From the NCBI GenBank assembly GCA_963817015.1, contig CAWFMV010000010.1, positions 248,001 to 312,000 on the forward strand: 64,000 nucleotides of DNA. Direction: 5' to 3'. Position 1 is the stretch's first letter. Every line of letters starts with the position of its first letter. The notes under the pieces are model-generated. The model was not told where the DNA came from. It saw only the letters and a list, made by a program, of their open reading frames with translations, and searched no databases. A program made the translations under genes and the position numbers. Below are positions 30,072 to 40,211 of this stretch, piece by piece. This DNA comes from VAZQ01 sp963817015. Lineage in GTDB: Bacteria; Pseudomonadota; Alphaproteobacteria; Rhizobiales; Xanthobacteraceae.

Positions 30072-30842
30072 GTGCCGGGTCTATGCTCCCATGCAGGACG
30101 CTCAGTGCGGGCGCTCCTGTGCGCGGCCACTCTCCTCTCCGCCCTGGTTCCAGCCACGGCGCAGCAGTTGCGGCGCGCTACGATCTGGAATCTCAAGCTC
30201 GGCGAGCCGATCGCGGCCCAGCCTTCGACGAATGAGTTCCGCGGCTTTGCCTGCGGGTCGAATGGCGGCGCGCCGCGCCAGCCGCTCACCGGCTGGCGCG
30301 ACTTCGCGCGCTGCCGCGCCGAGTCCGATGGGCTGCACGAGGTCTATTTCGAATACGACGACGAGCTTGAATACATCGCGCGCGCCCGCGACGCCGATCG
30401 CGAGATCACGCGCTGGGCGGGCACGACCGAGGTCGGCTTTCCGGTCGTGGTGTCGGCGCTGTTCGACTCCGCTGGCGTGCTGCGCGGCCTCCGCATGGTG
30501 ACCGACGCGCGGCCCGAGCATCGCAACGACATCACGGAAGCGAACCTGCGCAAGCGCGCCGACGCCTATATGCTGGGCGGCATCATGGCGGCGCGGTTCG
30601 ACATCGAGACCGCACGCGATTGCACGAGCTCGCCGCCAGCCGAAGGCGAAAGCGCAGTCGGCACGCTGTTCATCAAGCAAAGCTGCGAGATGAATGACGC
30701 GCCCAACGCACGCAAGATCATTCTGCGCGTCAGCTTCTACCGCAAGCCGGGCCAGAGCGGCACCAATCCGCAATTGCCGACGCAGCTCACCGAGGGTCAG
30801 TTCGAAAGCTCGGCCCGGCTCGAGATACGGCAGATCAACTAA
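30072..30842 (+). CDS. Secreted protein of unknown function
   Basis: About 256 residues, intact. GTG 30072 is chosen because AAGGAGGAAG lies directly upstream; the frame is open back to 30036. A signal peptide (VRALLCAATLLSALVPATAQ) is followed by a mature domain with LGEPIAAQPSTNEFRGFACG, WRDFARCRAE, YFEYDDELEYIARA and a late Cys pair (DCTSS, QSCEMN). I do not recognise the family. It is divergent from the cytochrome gene, with only about 55 bp between the starts, so shared control with the quinoprotein system is possible. Confidence 0.8.
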   Translation: MPGLCSHAGRSVRALLCAATLLSALVPATAQQLRRATIWNLKLGEPIAAQPSTNEFRGFACGSNGGAPRQPLTGWRDFARCRAESDGLHEVYFEYDDELEYIARARDADREITRWAGTTEVGFPVVVSALFDSAGVLRGLRMVTDARPEHRNDITEANLRKRADAYMLGGIMAARFDIETARDCTSSPPAEGESAVGTLFIKQSCEMNDAPNARKIILRVSFYRKPGQSGTNPQLPTQLTEGQFESSARLEIRQIN

Positions 30843-30886
30843 CGACGCAACTCATATCAGATATGCTGTAATGACGCACACACTCT

Positions 30887-30984
30887 CCACGTCATGGCCG
30901 GGCTTGTCCCGGCCATCCACGTCTTGCTTGCTAGCGCAAAAGCAAAGAAAGACGTGGATGCCCGGCACAAGGCCGGGCATGACG
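30887..30984. repeat. Dispersed palindromic element, short form
   Basis: Same family as 29315-29434: ends CACGTCATGGCCGGG and CCGGGCATGACG, internal hairpins GGCCGGG-CTTG-TCCCGGCC and CCCGGC-ACAAG-GCCGGG. It lies between the secreted protein gene and the converging pentapeptide-repeat gene and lacks the 36-bp insert. Confidence 0.8.
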
Positions 30985-31017
30985 AACTAAACGTTGTTCG
31001 TGTTGATAGCACTCTCC

Positions 31018-31788
31018 TTACGGCACAGTCGTGCCGTCAGGCATCATGGTGCGATCGAAGATCGCGTCGTCGAGCTTGGTCTCATGCAGGGTGGCGCGAC
31101 GGAAATTGGCGCGCGTGAGCTTGGCGCGCGAGAGATCAGCGCCGCGAAAGATTGCGCCCTGTGCGTCCGCCTCGGTCAGATCGGCCCCCTTCATACTGAC
31201 GTCGGTCAGCTCGGCGCCAAGGAGCCGCGCCTCGACCAGCGACGCGCCATCGAGCTGCGCGCCGCGCAGCATCGCAAAGTCGAGCGCAATCCCAGACATA
31301 TCGGCGCCGACGAGGTTGGTCTCCGCCAGCCGTCCTTTGCGCAGGTCGACATTGCGCAAGATGGCGCGGCCGAGATCGGTGCGCGTCATCCGCGCGGTTC
31401 CCATCATGGCCTCGGTCAGGTCGGCACCCGCCATCGAGGCGCCGTCGAGATTGGCGCCGTAGAGCATGGCCTCGTGCAGCTTGGCCTCGCGCAAATCGGC
31501 CCGGCTGAGATTGGCCTTGTTGAGGTTGGCACCGTTCAGGTCGGCGCCGCCGAGCCGCGCATTGGTGAGACGCGCATCGTGAAAGTTCGCGTCCTTCAGG
31601 TTGGCGCCGGTGAGATCGGCATTGGCGAGGTCGCGACGCTTGAAGTTCTGGCCGGAGAGATCGCAGCGCGGGCAGCTGCGGGTCTTGCCCGCCAGAAAGT
31701 CCTCCCGCTGATCGGCGCGGGCGCTGCCTGCCGCCAACACCGTGGCGAACAGGATCGCGATCAGGCGCGCGGGCGTGTTCCTCACCAT
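31018..31788 (-). CDS. Secreted pentapeptide-repeat protein
   Basis: 256 residues, intact. A signal peptide (ARLIAILFATVLAAGSARA) precedes DQREDFLAGKTRSCPRCDLS and then about 35 tandem A(D/N)Lxx pentapeptides (NADLTGANLKDANFHDARL and so on) to the end. Such repeats fold into a right-handed four-sided beta-helix. In the periplasm this is probably a structural or binding protein; the cytoplasmic DNA-gyrase-mimic role of Qnr proteins is unlikely with a signal peptide. Cys pair SCPRC near the mature N-terminus may form a disulfide or bind metal. ATG 31788 was chosen to place the signal peptide first. Confidence 0.88.
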   Translation of the reverse strand: MVRNTPARLIAILFATVLAAGSARADQREDFLAGKTRSCPRCDLSGQNFKRRDLANADLTGANLKDANFHDARLTNARLGGADLNGANLNKANLSRADLREAKLHEAMLYGANLDGASMAGADLTEAMMGTARMTRTDLGRAILRNVDLRKGRLAETNLVGADMSGIALDFAMLRGAQLDGASLVEARLLGAELTDVSMKGADLTEADAQGAIFRGADLSRAKLTRANFRRATLHETKLDDAIFDRTMMPDGTTVP

Positions 31789-31949
31789 TGCGGCACTCTC
31801 TATACGCGAGCCTAAGAATGAGCGATCGAGCCGGCCCATGCAAGCAGGCCCGCATTGGCCTCCACTCTTGCAGCACGGGGCGAAAGACCTACACTGCTGC
31901 CATAGCAGGACGCAGCCGCCACGCAAGCGGCGCGTGAAAGGGAGAAACG

Positions 31950-33779
31950 ATGCGCGCGACAGGGCTCACCATATGTTCCGGGACCGCAATGGCGGCCGCG
32001 CTGTCCGCAATGCTGGCGCTCCCGGATGCCGCGACAGCCCAGCCATCGCTCGAGCAGCGCAAGGCGCTTTACGCGCCCTGGTCGCCCGACCAGATGGCGC
32101 AGCGCCGCAAGGAGTACGGGCTGATCGGTCCCGGCACGACCAGGCCGGTGCCGCCGCCGGCGTTCCCGTCCTATCTCAAGAAGCCGGACTCGATCGAGCA
32201 ACTCATGCCGCAGGCGCGCGCCGCCGTGCGCCAGACCGGCGGGCGCACGCCGCTCGGCCTCGTCGATCCCGGCAAGCATCTGCTGATCGTGGTCGGCGAG
32301 GTCCGCGACTCCAAGCCCAACATGATGGTGCAGGAGGCGATCAAGCGCGCCTACGGAGGAGCGCGGCGTCAAGTGCACGATCCTCACGATCTGGGACATG
32401 CTCGGCATGAGCGAGGCGCGAGTATCTCGAATTCCGCGACGGCATTCGCACCTATCGCGATCGGCGACGGCCAGCGCGAGCTGGAGAGCTTACTTCACCA
32501 CCACGGGCTTCATGCCGAATGCGCAGAAGGGCCGCGACTGGGTCGCCAGCAAGGATCCCGAGCTTGCGCGCGCGACCTGGCCGAGCCGCGAAATTCGAGA
32601 ACGAGCGCTTCGCCAAGCTCGCCGACGAGTATTTCGAGGCCACCCCGAACGCGCTCGTCGCCTGGCTCGACAAGCATCCGGAGATCGACTGGATCGTCTG
32701 GCGCAGCGGCAACCGGCCGAACTCGCGCAAGATGCTGCGCGCAGCACGGCGAGAAATTTCTCGGCAACTACACCTATCTCGATCTCTACGACCTGATGAG
32801 CCAGGTGCCGTCGTTCCCGTCCGACGTCTGGCGGCTGGTCGAGACCAAGACCATGGAGCCGCTCGCCTTCGTCGACCGCGCCGAGGTCACCGACCCGGAA
32901 GGCACGGCCTTCGGCTACGACGTCGACGAGGAGATGGCCAAGAACTGGGCCGCCGGCGTCTACAACCAGGGCCATCTCTATATGTATCCGGCGCAGGCGA
33001 CCGGCCGCTTCCCCTATTCGATCATCGAATATCCGACCATGGGCGGCTCCTATCTGCCGCCGGTGCAGCCGGAAACGACCGGCATCATCGCATCGACCTC
33101 GAGCCACGCCGCCACCCATCCGCGCATGGAGATCTTCATCGAGAAGGGGCGCGTCAAGGAGGTCAAGGGCGGCGGGCTCTATGGCGAGGGCATTCGCCTG
33201 ATGATGACCTATCCGGGCATCGAACGAAGTCGCTGTGGCCGTTCCAGAAGAAGCCCGGCTACTGGTGGCTCTACGAGGCCGGCCTCGGCACCAATCCGAA
33301 ATACTTCAAGCATCCGGCCGAAGTGCTCGAAGGCAACAATCTCTCGGAGCGCAACGTCGCCGGCGTGATCCACTGGGCGCTCGGCTCGGAAGTCTCGATG
33401 GGGCCCGACAAGGTCGGCGAATGGGCCGCCGGAAAGCGAGGCGTTCACGTCGCAGCGCGACATGCCGCTGCCCAAGGGCCACTGCGATGCACCAGCACAA
33501 TCACCTGCCGACCGTGCAGGTGCGCATCCGCGATCTCGACCAATGGGTGACGCTGATCGAGCACGGCGGGCTGACCGCCCTGCAGGACACCTATGTGCGC
33601 GCGCTCGCCTCGCGCTACGGCAATCCCGAACGACATCCTGCGCCGCGATTACGTCTCGGCGCTGCCGGGCATCAACGCGCCGGGCACCTACGACCAGCTA
33701 TGCGCGCAATCCCGGCGCCTACTGGATCAACTGGGCGGAGAGCATCGAGGCCGGCAAGTATGAGTTCTTCAAGCCGTGA
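31950..33779 (+). CDS. Secreted M29/NicX-like protein 1 (frameshifted)
   Basis: About 600 residues once frames are joined. A signal peptide (MAAALSAMLALPDAATAQ) precedes the mature start LEQRKALYAPWSPDQMAQRR. The C-terminal half has GTAFGYDVDEEMAKNWAAG, GGGLYGEGIRL, NPKYFKHPAEVLEGNNLSER, NVAGVIHWALG and HCMHQHNHLPT. Order and spacing of the Glu, His and H-x-H residues recall COG2309 metalloenzymes (M29 aminopeptidases and the NicX ring-cleaving dioxygenase); this match is by eye and tentative. At least nine single-base changes occur, including extra G at 33222, 33226, 33486 and 33628 and extra C at 33437. GAAAGGGAGAA precedes ATG 31950. A close paralogue follows immediately, then an ABC exporter. 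Confidence 0.7.
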
Positions 33780-33825
33780 TCGCGTGGGCCGCAGCGAGCG
33801 CGTTGAAATGAACAAGGAGCAGACA

Positions 33826-35768
33826 ATGTGGTACTCGGCACACAGCTCTTGCTCCGACGTCGTCCCCGCGCAGGCGGGGACCCATAACCACCGACGCTTC
33901 AGCTTATCGCCGCCAGTGCGCCATCGTAAGTCAGGGCGTATGGGTCCCCGCCTTCGCGGGGACGACAGGCTGCAACGCTTCTATCCGTTCTCACGGGCGT
34001 GATCGCTGCATTGCCGTCACACGCATTCGCCGACAAGAGCCAGCCGCTCGAGCAGCGCAAGGCACTCTACGCGCCCTGGTCGCCCGACCAGATGGCGCAG
34101 CGCCGCAAGGACTACGGCCTGATCGGGCCGGGCACCGGCAAGCCGGTGCCGCCGCCCGCGTTTCCGTCCTATCTGAAGAAGCCCGACTCGATCGAGCAAC
34201 TGATGCCGCAGGCGCGCGCCGCCGTGCGCCAGACCGGCGGCCGCTCGGCGCTCGGCCTGGTCGAGCCCGGCAAGACCGTCGCTGATCGTGGTCGGCGAGT
34301 TGCGCGACTCGCGGCCCAACATGATGGTGCAGGAGGCGATCAAGCGCGCCATGGAGGAGCGCGGCGTCAAGACCATCATCCTCACCGTGTGGGACCTGCT
34401 CGGCCTGACCGAAGCGGAATACGACGAGCTGCGCGCCGGCGTGCGCACCTACACGATCGGCGACGGCCAGCGCGAGCTCGAATATTTCTTCACCGTCACC
34501 GGCCTGATGCCGAGCCCGCAGAAGGGCCGCGACTGGGTGCGCGAGCAGGATCCCGGTTTTGGCCGATGCGACCTGGCCGGCGCCGAAGATCCTCAATCCA
34601 CGCTTCGCCGAGATCGCCGCGCAATCACCTCGAACTGGTGCCGAAGGCACTGGTCGCCTGGCTCGACAAGCACCCGAACGTCGACTGGGTGATGTGGCGC
34701 AGCGGCGGGCGCGGCAACACCCGCAAGCTGCTCGAGCATCACGGGCCGAAGTTTCTCGGCAACTACACCTATCTCAATCTCTACGACCTGATGAGCCAGG
34801 TGCCGTCCTTCCCGTCCGATGTCTGGCGGCTGGTCGAGACCAAGACCATGGAGCCGCTCGCCTTCGTCGACCGCGTCGAGGTGAGCGATCCGGAAGGCAC
34901 GGCCTTCGGCTATGACGTCGATGAAGACGGCGCCAAGGACTGGGCCGCCGGCGTCTATCAGCAGGGCCACCTGTTCATGTTCCCGGCGCAGGCGACCGGT
35001 CGCTTTCCCTATTCGGTGATCGACTATCCGGCGATGGGCGGCTCCTACATCCCGCCGGTGCAGCCGGAGGTCACCGGCGTCATCGCCTCGACGCTCGAGC
35101 CACGCCGCGAGCCATCCGCGCATCGAGATCAAGGTGACGAAGGGCGTCGATCTCCGAGATCAAGGGCGGCGGCCTCTACGGCGAGGGCATGCGGCTGCTG
35201 CAGAACTATCCCGGCACCCAGGAGCTGACCTATCCGTTCCTCAAGAAGCCCGGCTACTGGTGGCTCTATGAAGCCGGCACCGGCACCAATCCGAAATACT
35301 TCAAGCATCCGGCCGAGGTGATGCGAAGGCAACAATCTCTCCGAGCGCAATGTCGCCGGCATCATCCACTGGGCGTTCGGCACCGAGGTCGCGATGGGGC
35401 CCGACAAGGTGAACGAATGGGCGCCGGAGACCGAGGACTTCGCGCGCAAGAATCAGCTGCCGCGCGGCCACTCGATGCACAATCACAACCTGCTGCCGAC
35501 CTTCCAGGTGCGCATCCGCGATCTCGACCAGTGGGTGACGATCATCGAGCACGGCGGGCTCACCGCGCTCGACGACACCTATGTGCGCGCGCTCGCGTCG
35601 CGCTACGGCAATCCCGAGCGCGATCCTGCGCCGCGACTACATCCCGGCGCTGCCCGGCATCAATGCGCCCGGCACCTACGACAGCTATGCGCGCAATCCG
35701 GGCGCCTATTGGACCGACTGGGCGGAGCAGCATCGAGGCCGGCACCTATGAGTATCTTCAAGCCGTGA
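33826..35768 (+). CDS. M29/NicX-like protein 2, palindrome inserted in signal region
   Basis: Paralogue of the preceding gene, identical over long blocks (LYAPWSPDQMAQRRKDYGLI, LMSQVPSFPSDVWRLVETKT, KKPGYWWLYEAGTGTNPKYF). AAGGAG supports ATG 33826, but a 108-bp palindromic element at 33859-33966 follows eleven codons later. The hydrophobic signal core (ATLLSVLTGVIAALPSHAFA) then reads in another frame. Either the gene is inactivated, or a base call is wrong, or translation starts at GTG 33999 without a full signal peptide. Eight further frame changes lie downstream, such as extra G at 35149 and 35616 and extra C at 35324. The ABC ATPase starts 25 bases after the stop. Confidence 0.65.
33859..33966. 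repeat. GTCCCCGC-family palindromic element inside a gene
   Basis: 108 bp bounded by inverted copies of GTCGTCCCCGC and GCGGGGACGAC, each with an internal hairpin; GACCCATA and TATGGGTC mark the inner ends. It interrupts the signal-peptide part of the second M29/NicX-like gene. The element length is a multiple of three. Confidence 0.85.
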
Positions 35769-35792
35769 TCGCACGACGTAACCGAGCAGCGC

Positions 35793-36522
35793 ATGACATG
35801 CGAGCATCTGGAAGACAGCGCCAAGCCGGCTCGCAATCTGACGCCGATTGCGCGGCTGGAGCAACGTGTCGAAGGTCTACGAAACGGCGGCCGCGCGCGT
35901 CACCGCGCTCGAGAAGATGTCCTGGGAGGTCGGGCGCGGCGAGGCGGTGGCGCTGATGGGGCCGTCGGGCTGCGGCAAGACCACGATCCTCAATCTGCTC
36001 GGCGGCATGGACCGTCCGACCAGCGGCGCCATCATGGTCGACGGCGACGAACGTCGCCGCCATGAGCGAGCGCCAGCTCGAGCACTATCGGCTGCGCAAG
36101 ATCGGCTTCGTGTTCCAGTTCTTCAATCTGATCCCGAGCCTGTCGGCGATCGAGAACCTCGAGCTGCCGATGCTGATCGCCGGCACGCCCGAGGAGGAGC
36201 GCCGCGCCCGCGCCGAGACGCTGCTGGAAACTGTCGGCCTGCAAACAGAAGGGGTTCAAGCGGCCGGAGGAGCTCTCCGGCGGCGAGCAGCAGCGGGTTG
36301 CGGTCTGCCTCGCGCTGGTCAACAACCCCTCGATCATTCTCGCCGACGAGCCGACCGGCAATCTCGACAGCGCCAACAGCAAGATCATCGCCGATCTGCT
36401 GATCAATCTCGCCAAGCAGGAAGGCAAGACGGTGCATCGTGGCATCGCACGATCCCAAGGTGGTCGAGGCCTTTCCGCGCGTCTATCACATGCGCGACGG
36501 CGTCATCGAGCGCGCAGCGTGA
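35793..36522 (+). CDS. ABC transporter ATPase, MacB/LolD type
   Basis: Cytoplasmic ATP-binding subunit, about 242 residues. Walker A is GPSGCGKTT, the Q-loop region FVFQFFNLIPSLSAIENLEL, the signature LSGGEQQRVAVCLAL and Walker B IILADEPTGNLDS, followed by the switch His in VASHDP. The FNLIPSLSAIENL sequence is typical of LolD/MacB ATPases that drive periplasmic conformational work or lipoprotein release instead of classical import. Frame changes: extra G near 35862, extra G at 36049, one near 36246 and extra C near 36427. The start ATG 35793 is provisional. The double FtsX-type permease begins 35 bases downstream. Confidence 0.9.
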
Positions 36523-36557
36523 GCGGGCATCACGGCGGGGGAAGGACGAAAGGCGTG

Positions 36558-39555
36558 ATGCACTCAATTTGGAGCGTGCTGTTCAAGGTGCTCGGCCGGC
36601 GGCCCGTTCGCTCATCTTCGGGCTGGTCACCGGCCTCGTCGTGTTTCTCCTCGCCGCCGTCACGGTCACCTCGCGCTACGCGATGCAGCGCTACGTCGCC
36701 GACCAGGTCGAGCGCGTGCCCTGGGACATCTCCGATCTATCAGACCGCCGAGGTGCCGCTCGCCGACAAGCTGCATGACGCGATCGCCAAGGTCGACGGC
36801 GTCGCAGCGTGCCGAGCGGCTCGTCTTCCTGCGCACCATCCCGCCCTACTCGGTGCGACCGACCATCGACGGCGCAGCCGCTGCGCTCGCCCTGGATCTC
36901 CGTGCTGACCGCGACCGAGCCTTCGCTGTTGCCGCCCGACATCCGCCCGACCGGCGGCGGCGCGGTGCTGGTGCTGGTCGGCTCCAAGACCCAGATGGGC
37001 GACGCCTATCTGCGGCTGCAGAACCGCAAGAAGTTCGAGCTCGTCGTCGTCAAGGGCGAGGACGACGAGCAGGACCTGCACGGGCATGTGCGCGACGATA
37101 CCCAGGACACGCCACGCTCCCAATCAGCCGCGCGAGGTCATCACGCTGACGACGCCGATCGAGCGCGTGATCCGCATCGACTCGACCGAGCTCAATCGCT
37201 GGTTCCTGGAGCAGACGAGCTCGCCGACGCTCGTCCCCGAGCTCGGCCTCATCCTGGTGACGCCGTAGGACGCCAAGACGCTCGCGACCTTCGACCAGGT
37301 CTCGCGCGGCTTCATCCATCACGAGGACGGCAGACTTCCACGGCGATCCCGGGCAAGTACTTCCCCGAGATCATCCATCTCGTGCGCGTCGATCGCCCGG
37401 CGCTGGTTTCGGGCTGGGACATCGAGGGCTCGCTCAGCCGCATCACCCGCGTCGGCAGCTATCTCACCGACGAGGTGCAGGAGACTCACCGTCAGGCGCC
37501 GCGGTCGATCACAATCTCGGCGCCATGTTCGTGCGCATCAGCGACATCGCGCGCAAGATCGCGCTGATCAGCCTGCTGGTGTCGCTGCCGCTCCTGCTGA
37601 TCGCCGGCGTGCTGCTCGGCAATCTGTCCAATCTGCTGCTGCTCAACGAGCGCCGGAAACTTGGCCTGCTGCGGCTGCGCGGCGTATCCGGCCGCGCCAT
37701 CGGGGCCACGCTGCTGCTGGCGATCGGGCTCGGCGGGCTCGATCGGCGGACTGGCTCGGCGCCGTGCTCGGCACGATCGTGCCGCTCACGATCTATTTCG
37801 GCGTCGGTCCCGCCGCTCGAGCTCATCCCGAAGATTCAGGAGCCGCTCTATCTCGGACTCTTCCTCGTCGTCGGCATTGCCATTGCGCTTGCCACCGGCC
37901 GGCGCCTGGTGCGCGAGGCCTCGCGCGTTTCGCCGCTCGAAGCGTCGCGCCGCGTCAGCCGCAGTCGAAGGCGAATCCGTGCGCGTGCGCTTCGGCCTGC
38001 TGCAGTTCCTCGCGCTCGCGATCGGCGGCGCCAAGTTCGCGGGCTGGATCGCCGACCGCTCGCTGACCAATCTGACCGAGCAGCCCTGGGCCGTGGACGC
38101 TCGATCGCGCCCTCGATTTTGTCAGCTTCCCGCTGCTCATCTATGGCCTGGTGACGCTGATCGCGTCGCGCCAGAAGCTGATGTCGGCGCTGATCGCGCC
38201 GCTCACCTGGATGATGGCCGGCCCGTTGCGCAGCGCATCGCTGCGCCACATGGAGGTGCGCCGCCATCGCGCCGCGAGCTTCCTGCTCATCGTGGCGCTC
38301 CTCACCAGCATCGCGCTCTACCCGACCGTCATGATCGCGGTGTTCGACAACAAGACCGAGCGCGGCGCGCGCGTGCAGCTCGGCAGCGACATCCAGCTCA
38401 CGCTCAACGCGCTCGACCTGATGCCGGCGGAGGCGCAGTCGCGCGGCGGGCTGCAGCAGCGTGTCGGCGTGCTCTGGCAGACGCTCGATCCGCTCGTGAA
38501 GAAGGTGCTGGCGCTGCCGCAGGTCGGCGGCGTCGCCGTCATGATCGAGGGGCTGGTCGAAGGGCTCTACATGCCGGACCGCGGCTTCAGCGGCGTGCCG
38601 ATCTATCTGATCGACGACACGCGGAACTATCTCAAGGCGGTCTATTCCGAGCCCGCGCTCGGCGAGCACGGACCCTTTGCGCAACTCGTCGCAAGGTCTC
38701 GCCGCCGGCAAGGTGATCACCTCGAGCCCGATGGGACGCTACTACAAGCGCACGCTCGACCAGCCGATGCCGGTCGGCCGCATGTCGAGCCAGGCGCTGG
38801 CGCGGCTGCCGTTCGGCGGCTCGATCTATTTCCTGCCCGGCGTGCCGCTGCGCACCGTCAACGATCGCGAAGGCTTCATCGGCGCCCGCGTCGACTATCT
38901 CAATCACCTGTTCGCCTCGCAGCCCCTATCTGGTCGCGGCCGAACGAACGCCGGGCCTGGCCAATCTCGACGTGCTGATCCCGCGTGTGGTGATCAGCAT
39001 CGCGGCGGCCTCCGGCGTCATCTTCCGCGACGCTGCGCGACGCTGTGCTCGCAAACCTCGGCATCCAGCCGCTCGACGTGCGCGACATCAACACCGAGGT
39101 CGCTCGCCTCGGCAGCGACATGTACATCTATCTCGCGCGGCAGAACGTGCAGATCTATCTCTTCGGCGGCCTGCTGCTTGCCGTCATCGGCATCTTCTCG
39201 GTGGCCTACGCCAACTATCTCGAGGATCGCCGGACGCTTTGCGCTCCTGCGCATCCGCGGCGCCGGCCCGCGCGACGTCGTGCGCTTCTTCCTGCCGAAT
39301 GTGTTCGGCCCTTCGCTGATCGGGCTTATCGTCGGAGCGTTGATCAGCCTCGCGGTCGGCTTCGGCATCACCAAGCTGATCTGGGAGCTGCGCCAGCTGC
39401 AGACTGTGATGGGCTATCTGCCGACCCGGCTGGCGGTGTCGGAGCAGACGTTCCTGATTGCCGCGATCCTGATCGCGCTGGTGGTAGGGATCGTCGTGAT
39501 CTTCGGGCGCTTCGTGTTTGCTCGCACCGCCCGCCAGAGCCTGCTCGAGGGTTAG
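36558..39555 (+). CDS. Double FtsX-domain ABC permease (frameshifted)
   Basis: About 1000 residues with the plan of large FtsX-like permeases: one N-terminal span (LIFGLVTGLVVFLLAAVTV), a large periplasmic domain, three or four spans (ISLLVSLPLLLIAGVLLGN, NLLLLNERRKLGLLRLRGVS), a second membrane anchor (AASFLLIVALLTSIALYPTV), a second periplasmic domain and final spans (YLFGGLLLAVIGIFSVAYAN, RTFALLRIRGAGPRDVV). The repeated LGLLRLRGVS/FALLRIRGAG coupling helix occurs twice, one per FtsX domain. A single in-frame TAG at 37266-37268 interrupts VTP-DAKTLATF; Gln, Glu or Lys by one base change would restore it. Many single-base frame changes are also present. Probably exports or extracts a periplasmic or lipid substrate with the M29/NicX-like proteins as partners. 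Confidence 0.85.
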
Positions 39556-39593
39556 ACCACCGAGCAGGCTCTTGCAGATCGACTGTCAGTTAA

Positions 39594-39947
39594 TCACGCG
39601 CCACTTCCAGGCAGGAAGCATCGGATCATGAGCGCGCCATTGTCGAAGTAGTACCAGACAAGGGCGTAGCCAATGCGATTGGCCTGTTTGATCACAGCCC
39701 CATCTGGCACCGTGAACCATTGTCCCGAAATCATCACTCGGTACGCATTCTCGGACATGTCCCATTCGGCCTCGTCAGGCCGAAAGCCGTCTGCGGTGGC
39801 GCAGCAGCCCCGTCCCTTGTCATCCGTCAGGCCTTCCACCCAACGTTTGATATCAGGAGAGACTTGCGCGTACTGACCGTTGTCCCGTGCTTGCGTCCCG
39901 AAAGATGCGAGCACCAGAGTAATGACAATAAGTGTTCTTGCGAGCAT
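39594..39947 (-). CDS. Small secreted protein, unknown function
   Basis: 117 residues, intact. A signal peptide (LARTLIVITLVLASFGTQA) precedes a mature domain with VSPDIKRWVEGLTDDKGRGC, a Cys-Cys pair, FRPDEAEWDMSENAYRVMI and a C-terminal Cys (LMIRCFLPG). Similar short secreted proteins are common in Bradyrhizobium-like genomes, with no known role. It converges with the permease gene across a 38-bp gap. Confidence 0.8.
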   Translation of the reverse strand: MLARTLIVITLVLASFGTQARDNGQYAQVSPDIKRWVEGLTDDKGRGCCATADGFRPDEAEWDMSENAYRVMISGQWFTVPDGAVIKQANRIGYALVWYYFDNGALMIRCFLPGSGA

Positions 39948-40211
39948 CGCGACCTCCGCTCGATGTCAGCTCATACCCCGGCAGAAGGGCGTCAGTGCCC
40001 CTCGTAATTGTGCGGTGCAGAAATCATGCCATTGAGCTGAACGTGCACATCTACGCGGTGCCCTTGGTCTTACGCGCAGTGCCTCCTGACGCGGCAGCAC
40101 ATTGCACAATCTATGGGCGCATGAGGCTGGAACTCTGTCGTCATGATCTTGCGCCGCGAATGCGCATAGGTAATAAATGAGACGCCGGATTCGAATCGCG
40201 CGAGCTGAAAG
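39948..40211. other. Intergenic region without a recognised feature
   Basis: 264 bp between two divergent small genes. Base composition is slightly lower in GC than its surroundings. I see no hairpin with a T-run, no repeat of the families listed elsewhere and no convincing small gene. Confidence 0.5.

Noticed and set aside
829..39555. Widespread gene decay or a large pseudogene region
   Set aside because: Almost all breaks are single-base frame changes with protein sequence conserved on both sides and a recurrent base context, and only one in-frame stop was found. This fits sequence error better than decay.
829..39555. Programmed ribosomal frameshifting as a general mechanism
   Set aside because: Dozens of sites in unrelated genes without common slippery heptamers or stimulatory hairpins make this implausible. 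Only the paired site at 33628/35616 was kept as an open question.
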